Origin: an uncultured Planctomycetaceae bacterium
GTDB lineage: Bacteria; Planctomycetota; Planctomycetia; Pirellulales; Pirellulaceae
Length of the DNA: 5,838 nucleotides
Direction: 5' to 3'
NCBI GenBank assembly: GCA_937967755.1
Contig: CALBTA010000128.1
Location: 1 to 5,838 of the forward strand
Below the pieces are notes generated by a model. It ran no database searches and had not been told where the DNA came from. It was given only the letters and a program-made list of their open reading frames with translations. Both the position numbers and the translations under genes were made by a program. Shown here in pieces: positions 1 through 4,870 of the stretch. The number at the start of each line of letters is the position of its first letter. Positions within the stretch are counted from its first letter, which is position 1.

Positions 1-6
1 CTACCC

Positions 7-55
7 CTAGTACTCAGTACTGAACACTGAACACTGAAAACCGAAAACTGAAAAC
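7..55. repeat. Seven-unit degenerate heptad tandem repeat abutting a start codon
   Basis: Read in 7-bp steps the units are CTAGTAC, TCAGTAC, TGAACAC, TGAACAC, TGAAAAC, CGAAAAC and TGAAAAC, followed by one C and then the ATG at 57. Bases 3, 6 and 7 of every unit are A, A and C. The middle bases drift in order along the array (AGTAC twice, AACAC twice, AAAAC three times), as expected for stepwise duplication. Because 7 is not a multiple of 3, the TGA triplets at 21, 28 and 35 close all three forward frames. The first two units also form the inverted repeat AGTACTCAGTACT at 9-21. The array resembles the short tandemly repeated heptamers known from cyanobacteria in form only; a shared origin is not implied. 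It replaces any visible Shine-Dalgarno sequence, and its role is unknown. Confidence 0.85.
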
Positions 56-56
56 C

Positions 57-971
57 ATGAATTTCACCCGCCGCAGCTTCGTCCAGTTCTCTTCCGCAGT
101 CGCAGGTGCCGCAATCACCGGAGCTACGATGCCATCCGCTGCCAATGAATCCTCCGCTCTGACGACGTTGAAGGGCCGGCTCTACAAGACGCTGAAAATC
201 GGCATGGTCAAGGTCAACGGATCGCTGACCGACAAATTCAACGCGGCCAAGGAGGCTGGCTTCGATGGCATCGAACTGAACGCCCCGGGTGTGAACGTTG
301 AGGAGACGAAGCAGGCCATCGCCGAAAGCGGTCTGCCGGTCGACGGCACGGTTAACTCAACCCACTGGAAGATCCGCCACACCGACCCCGACGCAGGCGT
401 GCGGGCCAAGGCTCTCGATTCCCTGAAGGAGGCGTTGCGGTTGACGCATGCCGTCGGTGGGCACACGGCGCTGTTGGTTGTCGGCCACGGCAAAGATGGC
501 GACGAGGCTGAGATTTGGAAGCGTTCGATCGACAACATTTCCCAGGCCCTGCCGCTGGCCGCCGAGTTGGGCGTTTACATCGCGATTGAAAATGTCTGGA
601 ATCACTTTCTGTACGACCACGATGGCGATCACCAGCAGAACGCCGACAAATTCGTGAAGTTTGTCGACGAGTTAAATTCACCGTGGGTCGGATTGCAGTT
701 CGACATCGGCAACCACTGGAAGTACGGCAGCATGGGCGATTGGATTCGCCAACTCGGCCGCCGCATCGTGAAACTCGACTTGAAAGGTTTCTCACGAGCC
801 GAAAACAAGTTCACGAAAATCACCGAAGGCGACCTCGATTGGGCCGACGTCCGCAAAGCGCTATTGGAAATCAACTACACCGGCTGGGCCGCCGCCGAAG
901 TCGGCGGAGGAGGCCCCGACCGCCTACGCGAAATCTCCGCCAACATGGACAAAGCCTTCGGACTGGTGTGA
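57..971 (+). CDS. Tat-exported sugar phosphate isomerase/epimerase-like TIM-barrel protein
   Basis: This 304-residue protein belongs to the xylose isomerase-like TIM-barrel (AP endonuclease 2) superfamily, whose members isomerise or epimerise sugars or cyclitols using a divalent metal. The N-terminus has a twin-arginine signal (TRRSFVQF, residues 4-11) and an Ala/Gly-rich hydrophobic stretch to about residue 29, so the folded protein probably acts outside the cytoplasm. Barrel landmarks are GFDGIEL (68-74), IAIEN (176-180, ligand Glu178), LQFDIGNHW (213-221, ligand Asp216) and AAEVGGGG (279-286, ligand Glu281). The fourth ligand, normally His in an HLKD-type motif, appears as Asp241 in KLDLKG. 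Length is normal for the family. The start at 57 is chosen because it gives an intact Tat signal; no Shine-Dalgarno is visible. Export argues against a phosphorylated cytosolic substrate, but the substrate cannot be named. The gene is convergent with the DUF1552 gene and appears to be transcribed alone. Confidence 0.9.
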   Translation: MNFTRRSFVQFSSAVAGAAITGATMPSAANESSALTTLKGRLYKTLKIGMVKVNGSLTDKFNAAKEAGFDGIELNAPGVNVEETKQAIAESGLPVDGTVNSTHWKIRHTDPDAGVRAKALDSLKEALRLTHAVGGHTALLVVGHGKDGDEAEIWKRSIDNISQALPLAAELGVYIAIENVWNHFLYDHDGDHQQNADKFVKFVDELNSPWVGLQFDIGNHWKYGSMGDWIRQLGRRIVKLDLKGFSRAENKFTKITEGDLDWADVRKALLEINYTGWAAAEVGGGGPDRLREISANMDKAFGLV

Positions 972-1004
972 ACCGTTGATGCATTCGGCGACCACCGGCC
1001 GTGA

Positions 1005-2285
1005 CTAGGCAAACTCCAACCCCGTCAGCGTGCCCGTACTGCTGGCGAACGAGTCAACCTCCAGTCCGAGGCGCTGGAGCATCGACACGTACACGTTGCA
1101 AAGCGGCGGATGGTCCTGCGGGTCAAACGCCAGGTGTTGCCCATGGCGGAATCCGCCGCCGGCGAGCAAGATCGGCATGTTGCGCGTGTCGTGATTATTG
1201 GCGTTACCCAAATTGCTTCCCAGCAAAACCATCGTCCGATCCAACAGCGTATCGCCCCCTTTCTTCACACCGTTGAGCTTGTTCAAGAACTCAGCCAGCA
1301 ACTGCATCTTCGTCATTTCGACGATCTTCAACTGTGCCAACTTCTCAGAGTCTTGCCCGTGATGCGAGAGGTTGTGCCAATCCGCGGAAACTCCTTCCAG
1401 CGGCGGAACCAGGTTCGTTCCTGAGATGGACAACGTGATCAGCCGAGTGGAATCGGTTTCCAAAGCGAGGTGCGCCAAGTCGAGCATCAGTTTCAGCCGC
1501 CCGGCAAAGTCGGCCTTGTCGTTGATGTCCTTAGGCGGAGTGTACTTGACCTTCGGCTTGGGGCGGCGGGTCCACTCCTGGGCTTTAAGCAAGCGGTTCT
1601 CCAACTCGCGCACGGAAGCGAAGTATTCGTCCAACTTCTCGCGGTCCGTTCCTGAAAGTTCACGCTCCAATCGCCGGGCATCGGCTCGCACGGCATCCAA
1701 TACGCTTTGGCCTTCGCGAAGGCGGCGAACCTGTCTGGCACGGTCTTCAGCGGAACCCTCCAGAAACAATTTGGCGAACAACCGCGACGGGCGGTCGTCG
1801 GCGGGAATGTTGACGCCGCCGCGCGTCCAGGACAGCCCTCCCCCGCCGGTGCTTAGTGCGAGGTAGTCAAACCGCGTCTGTCCGCCCATTTGTTCCGCGG
1901 CAACCTGATCGAGCGACACCGAGTTCTTGAAACTGCTGCCGCCGGGGTGAGGAGCAGCCGTCAAGAAAGACGCGACCGACGAACGCCCGCCGTCGACCGC
2001 GGGGTGCGACAGTCCGGAGATGACTGTGAACTTATCGCGGATGCCGGCGACCGGTTCCAAGTAGGGCGTCAAGCGGTAGCCACGCCCTGCCTCTTGGGGA
2101 TAGAAATTCGGCGTGTGCAACCCCAAGTAAGTGCAGATACTGACCATTCGCCGCTGGGGTACTGCATCGTTTTTGGCTTTTTCTTCGGCGGTTGACGCAA
2201 CCGCTTCCAGCAACGGCAGCGCGAGCGCGACGCCAGTTCCGCGAAGGAAGGTTCGCCTGGATGGCTTGAACTTCATGAAACCCAT
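1005..2285 (-). CDS. DUF1552 / HXXSHH-motif exported protein
   Basis: This 426-residue protein matches the DUF1552 family, named after its HXXSHH motif and known mainly from planctomycetes and related bacteria; its biochemical function is not established. The N-terminus carries a Tat signal, SRRTFLRG at 9-16, then the hydrophobic VALALPLLEAVA at 19-30. The defining motif is WHNLSHHGQD at 303-312 (His304, His308, His309). A second conserved block with GSNLGNANNHDTRNMP lies at 356-371, followed by ILLAGGG at 372-378. A charged, probably helical stretch spans about 178-240. The His/Asp-rich blocks suggest metal binding, and some related DUF families are grouped with alkaline phosphatase-like folds; that is inference here. 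The longest start is listed. An internal ATG at 2276 (MKFKPSRRTF) keeps the whole Tat signal and sits at better distance from AAGGA, so it may be the true start. The gene follows the diheme gene by 12 bp and is almost certainly cotranscribed with it. Confidence 0.93.
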   Translation of the reverse strand: MGFMKFKPSRRTFLRGTGVALALPLLEAVASTAEEKAKNDAVPQRRMVSICTYLGLHTPNFYPQEAGRGYRLTPYLEPVAGIRDKFTVISGLSHPAVDGGRSSVASFLTAAPHPGGSSFKNSVSLDQVAAEQMGGQTRFDYLALSTGGGGLSWTRGGVNIPADDRPSRLFAKLFLEGSAEDRARQVRRLREGQSVLDAVRADARRLERELSGTDREKLDEYFASVRELENRLLKAQEWTRRPKPKVKYTPPKDINDKADFAGRLKLMLDLAHLALETDSTRLITLSISGTNLVPPLEGVSADWHNLSHHGQDSEKLAQLKIVEMTKMQLLAEFLNKLNGVKKGGDTLLDRTMVLLGSNLGNANNHDTRNMPILLAGGGFRHGQHLAFDPQDHPPLCNVYVSMLQRLGLEVDSFASSTGTLTGLEFA

Positions 2286-2286
2286 T

Positions 2287-2291
2287 TCCTT
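2287..2291 (-). promoter_or_regulatory. Shine-Dalgarno (AAGGA) for the DUF1552 gene
   Basis: On the minus strand AAGGA lies in the 12-bp gap between the diheme gene's stop and the DUF1552 gene. It leaves 1 nt before the ATG at 2285, which is too close for normal initiation, and 10 nt before the ATG at 2276, which is usable. This favours the second ATG. The site allows re-initiation by ribosomes ending the upstream gene. Confidence 0.55.
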
Positions 2292-2297
2292 GTTCGG

Positions 2298-4688
2298 TCA
2301 GTTGCTTAGGAAAATCTCGCTTTGGACCACTTCGTGCACCATCGAACGCAACCCGAACTCTTGACCCTTCAGCCTCGTCACGATGGCATCTACTTCCGCG
2401 CGATCGATCGTGTCGATCCCCGCACCAGTCGCATAGGTTAAAAGCTTCTCGGCGATACAGCGCACGATTTGCTCCTCGTCTTGGAGCAGTAGTTGTTTGA
2501 ACTGCCTGATGTCGTCGAAACGGCGGCCGTCGGCTAATTCATCCGCGGACTCCACAGGCAGGCCCCGCTTATAGCGAACGCCCCGGCCTTGGTGCGTTGC
2601 CGCGACGCGCTGGCCTTCACCGATGCTGCGATAGTGTTCCCGCCAGCCGCCAATCACATCGAAGTTTTCTAGCGCAAAACCGGCGGGGTCGATGCGGTTG
2701 TGGCACGACGCGCAAGATTTTTGCTCGCGGTGCCGGGCAAGCTGCTGCCGGATGGACGTGGCGCCCCGGATGTCCGGTTCAACCGCCGGCACATTCGCCG
2801 GCGGGGGCGGAACGGGTTGGCCCAATATATTGTCGTTCACCCAAACCCCGCGCATCACAGGCGATGTATTCGTGCCGTTGGCGGTAATCTTGAGAACTCC
2901 GGCCATCGTCAGCACTCCGCCCCGGGGGCTGTCGCGCGGCAAGGCCACTTTGCGAAACGTTTGCCCTTTGACACCTGGAACGCCATAGTGACGGGCGAGG
3001 CGTTCGTTGAGGATTGTGAAGTCGGAATCGACGAAGTTCAGCACGCTCAGGTCCTGGGCGAGTAACTCGCTCCAGAAGAGCTGCGCTTCGCGCACCATCG
3101 AGATCTGCAGCAACTCATCAAATTCAGGGTAAAGCTTCTCATCCGGCGTGGTGAAATCGATATCGCGCAGATTGAGCCATTGCCCCAGGAAATTCTCAGC
3201 CAGCGCGGCGCTTCTCGGATCGCGCAACATTCTTTCCGTTTGAAGGCGCAGAACTTCCGGGTCACGAAGCTCTCTCGATTCCGCCAGCCGCATCAATTCA
3301 TCATCGGGCATCGTGCTCCACAAAAAATACGAAAGTCGGCTGGCGATGGCGTAGTCGTCGAGCCGCGCGGCCTGCTGTGCTTCATCCCGCCGCGAGGCCT
3401 TCCGCAGATAGAGAAAGTCGGGCGAGCAGAGCGCCGCTTTCAATCCCACCTGTACTGCCTCTTGAAATGTATACCCTTGGTCAAGTTTGGCGGCGATGAT
3501 TTTCCAGTAAGTTTGCGTTTGTTCTTCGCTGACAGGCCTTCGGAATATCCTGGGTAGCAACCGATCAAGGATTGCCTTGGCATCGGAGTTGAGATCGGCT
3601 GAGATGACTTGCCGCCGCTTCGTATCGATCGCCAGGTCGCCGAAAATACTTCGCTGGCTCTCCGGCGGCCACTGGTCGATCATGGGGCCTTCGATTTCCA
3701 CCCACTGCACCGCCAGTCCGGGGTTAGACTCGCTCTCGGCTTCACCCCACTTGGTAAGCCAGGTGCCGTACGGAACAACGCGCAGAGTTTTTCCCGCAGA
3801 AAGTGTTGTGTCGAACTGGGCCACGGTGGGACGAACTTCGGCGTCGAAGTAGCCGCACAGGTGCTTCGCCCCGGCATGTTCTCCGTACACGCGGTAGGTC
3901 ACCGGCTGCTTGCTTTGATAGGCGTAAGCCGAAATCCTCACGCGGTAAACGCCATCGACTGGGGCGCGGAACTGGTTGATCTCCGTCGGAGAGTAGCCAG
4001 AGCTGAAGAACACAACCGCGTCGTCGATGTTGAGGTAACTCTTGTGATCTTTGACCCTCCGCTCATCCTTGTAAGAGAACCGAATCTTCGTGCGTTGTCG
4101 CCGCTGGCCGGTTTCGATCGCCTCGTCCAACGCCGCGTCGGCCGCTTCCAAATATCTCTCCAGCAGCACGGACGAAAGGCTAAGAGCCGCCGCGTTGTTG
4201 TCGAACCCGTGAGCTGAATTGTCTTCGGGCAGGAGATCCATCAGCCGCGCGTCAATCGAAAATATATCGTTGATCGTGTTCTGGTACTCCACGCGGTTCA
4301 GCCGGCGGAGGACGACTCGGCCCTCTTCGATCCGCCTTTGACGTTGATATGCAATCAGATGTCGTTGAATCGATTCGATGGTCCGCTTCGTGTCGGCCGC
4401 TGCCGGGCGCGGCTCGCCCTCGGGTGGCATTTCACCGGCGGCCAGCTTGGATAGCACTTCTTGCCAGAGGGCGGCGGTGCCTGGTTCGGAAATCTCTGCC
4501 GGCAGTTCATCCAAGCGAAGATCGCCTTCCTGAACTTCTTCGCCATGGCAACTAAAACAGTGCCGCTTTAGAAAAGGAGTAACCGTGCCGCCAAACTCCG
4601 AACCCCGTGCGGGTGCAAGCATGGCACCGGTGATTATCGCTACCACAACCGCGCAGGCCACGCTCTTGCTGTGTTGGGAATAGGGCAT
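2298..4688 (-). CDS. Exported diheme PSCyt1-PSD multidomain protein (DUF1592/DUF1588/DUF1587/DUF1595/DUF1585)
   Basis: This 796-residue protein has the domain order of the planctomycete cytochrome-like family. A Sec-type signal (hydrophobic core about 10-25) is followed by PSCyt1 with heme motif CFSCH (44-48) and a likely axial Met87 in GEMPPEG. PSD3/DUF1587 is at about 127-190 (RRLNRVEYQNTINDIF). A beta-rich insert of about 140 residues (200-340) follows, then PSD5/DUF1595 at about 365-427 (RIFRRPVSEEQ) and PSD4/DUF1592 at about 440-570 (RLSYFLWSTMPDDEL). PSCyt3/DUF1588 at about 585-685 carries a second heme motif, CASCH (659-663), and PSD2/DUF1585 spans about 720-793. Two covalent c-type hemes are therefore predicted, with a role in electron transfer or oxidation in the envelope; no substrate is established for the family. 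The insert may bind carbohydrate, which is inference. The ATG at 4688 is chosen because it gives the signal peptide, although no clear Shine-Dalgarno precedes it. It is the first gene of a two-gene unit with DUF1552, and divergent from the sulfatase. Confidence 0.94.
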   Translation of the reverse strand: MPYSQHSKSVACAVVVAIITGAMLAPARGSEFGGTVTPFLKRHCFSCHGEEVQEGDLRLDELPAEISEPGTAALWQEVLSKLAAGEMPPEGEPRPAAADTKRTIESIQRHLIAYQRQRRIEEGRVVLRRLNRVEYQNTINDIFSIDARLMDLLPEDNSAHGFDNNAAALSLSSVLLERYLEAADAALDEAIETGQRRQRTKIRFSYKDERRVKDHKSYLNIDDAVVFFSSGYSPTEINQFRAPVDGVYRVRISAYAYQSKQPVTYRVYGEHAGAKHLCGYFDAEVRPTVAQFDTTLSAGKTLRVVPYGTWLTKWGEAESESNPGLAVQWVEIEGPMIDQWPPESQRSIFGDLAIDTKRRQVISADLNSDAKAILDRLLPRIFRRPVSEEQTQTYWKIIAAKLDQGYTFQEAVQVGLKAALCSPDFLYLRKASRRDEAQQAARLDDYAIASRLSYFLWSTMPDDELMRLAESRELRDPEVLRLQTERMLRDPRSAALAENFLGQWLNLRDIDFTTPDEKLYPEFDELLQISMVREAQLFWSELLAQDLSVLNFVDSDFTILNERLARHYGVPGVKGQTFRKVALPRDSPRGGVLTMAGVLKITANGTNTSPVMRGVWVNDNILGQPVPPPPANVPAVEPDIRGATSIRQQLARHREQKSCASCHNRIDPAGFALENFDVIGGWREHYRSIGEGQRVAATHQGRGVRYKRGLPVESADELADGRRFDDIRQFKQLLLQDEEQIVRCIAEKLLTYATGAGIDTIDRAEVDAIVTRLKGQEFGLRSMVHEVVQSEIFLSN

Positions 4689-4747
4689 GCAAATCGAGGG
4701 AGCTCGTGGACTTGCTGCGGCTGGAACTCAAAATGCCGCACTAGCTC

Positions 4748-4753
4748 ATTGTA
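4748..4753 (-). promoter_or_regulatory. Candidate -10 box for the diheme-DUF1552 operon
   Basis: The minus strand reads TACAAT here, five of six matches to the sigma-70 consensus TATAAT. Transcription would begin near 4741, giving a leader of about 53 nt before the ATG at 4688. No recognisable TTGACA-like -35 lies 16-18 bp upstream (the sequence there is CGCAAC or a close register), so activation by another factor or chance similarity are both possible. Confidence 0.3.
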
Positions 4754-4769
4754 GCCATTCCTCCCGCGC

Positions 4770-4799
4770 GGTTGCGAGTGTTTGGCCGGCGAAGCAACC
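4770..4799. repeat. Small inverted repeat with overlapping alternative pairing
   Basis: GGTTGC at 4770-4775 is mirrored by GCAACC at 4794-4799, with a self-complementary GCCGGC at 4785-4790 in the loop. An overlapping pair, GCGGTT at 4768-4773 and AACCGC at 4805-4810, is mutually exclusive with the first. It lies between the two candidate promoters, where a shared operator would be expected. Six-base arms in GC-rich DNA can arise by chance, so support is weak. Confidence 0.3.
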
Positions 4800-4814
4800 A
4801 GTGGAACCGCCCAG

Positions 4815-4844
4815 TTGCCCGTGTTACGCTGGGATTCTTACCAT
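4815..4844 (+). promoter_or_regulatory. Candidate sigma-70-like promoter for the sulfatase gene
   Basis: TTGCCC at 4815-4820 and TACCAT at 4839-4844 each match the -35 and -10 consensus at four of six positions, with an 18-bp spacer. The start of transcription would lie near 4851, leaving a leader of about 20 nt that contains the ribosome binding site. The match is modest and the promoter is a prediction. Confidence 0.3.
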
Positions 4845-4860
4845 CGGTTGGTTATAGAAC

Positions 4861-4864
4861 GGAG
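4861..4864 (+). promoter_or_regulatory. Shine-Dalgarno (GGAG) for the sulfatase gene
   Basis: GGAG lies 6 nt before the ATG at 4871, a standard spacing. It fixes the start of the sulfatase gene at the codon that also begins its signal peptide. It is the only ribosome binding site in the window with both a good core and good spacing to the longest start. Confidence 0.65.
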
Positions 4865-4870
4865 CGACCT

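Larger units (their letters stand above)
4689..4870. promoter_or_regulatory. Divergent intergenic region between diheme and sulfatase genes
   Basis: These 182 bp separate two divergent start codons and should hold promoters for both. No open frame with a credible start, no tRNA-like structure and no terminator hairpin with a T-run was seen. The candidate promoter elements and a small inverted repeat within it are listed separately. Confidence 0.6.

Noticed and set aside
7..55. CRISPR array or origin iterons
   Set aside because: Units are contiguous 7-mers without spacers, and no cas, replication or partition gene is near; the array is a simple tandem heptad repeat.
352..795. 147-codon minus-strand open frame inside the isomerase gene
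   Set aside because: Arg/Cys-rich low-complexity translation typical of a shadow frame; the plus-strand gene has metal-site motifs and a Tat signal.
988..1003. Possible terminator hairpin in the convergent gap
   Set aside because: Only the 6-bp palindrome CGGCCG (3-bp half arms) pairs; there is no extended stem and no T-run on either strand.
1372..1866. 164-codon plus-strand open frame opposite the DUF1552 gene
   Set aside because: Ser/Arg-rich translation without a domain, fully contained in the DUF1552 gene on the other strand, hence a coding shadow.
2657..2720. Possible frameshift or separate cytochrome gene around the second CxxCH
   Set aside because: The frame is uninterrupted from 4688 to 2298, and a second heme motif in PSCyt3 is normal for this family.
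3609..4217. 202-codon plus-strand open frame opposite the diheme gene
   Set aside because: It lies wholly antisense to a gene with clear domain motifs, has no recognisable motif, signal or Shine-Dalgarno, and its composition is that of a reverse-strand shadow in GC-rich coding DNA.
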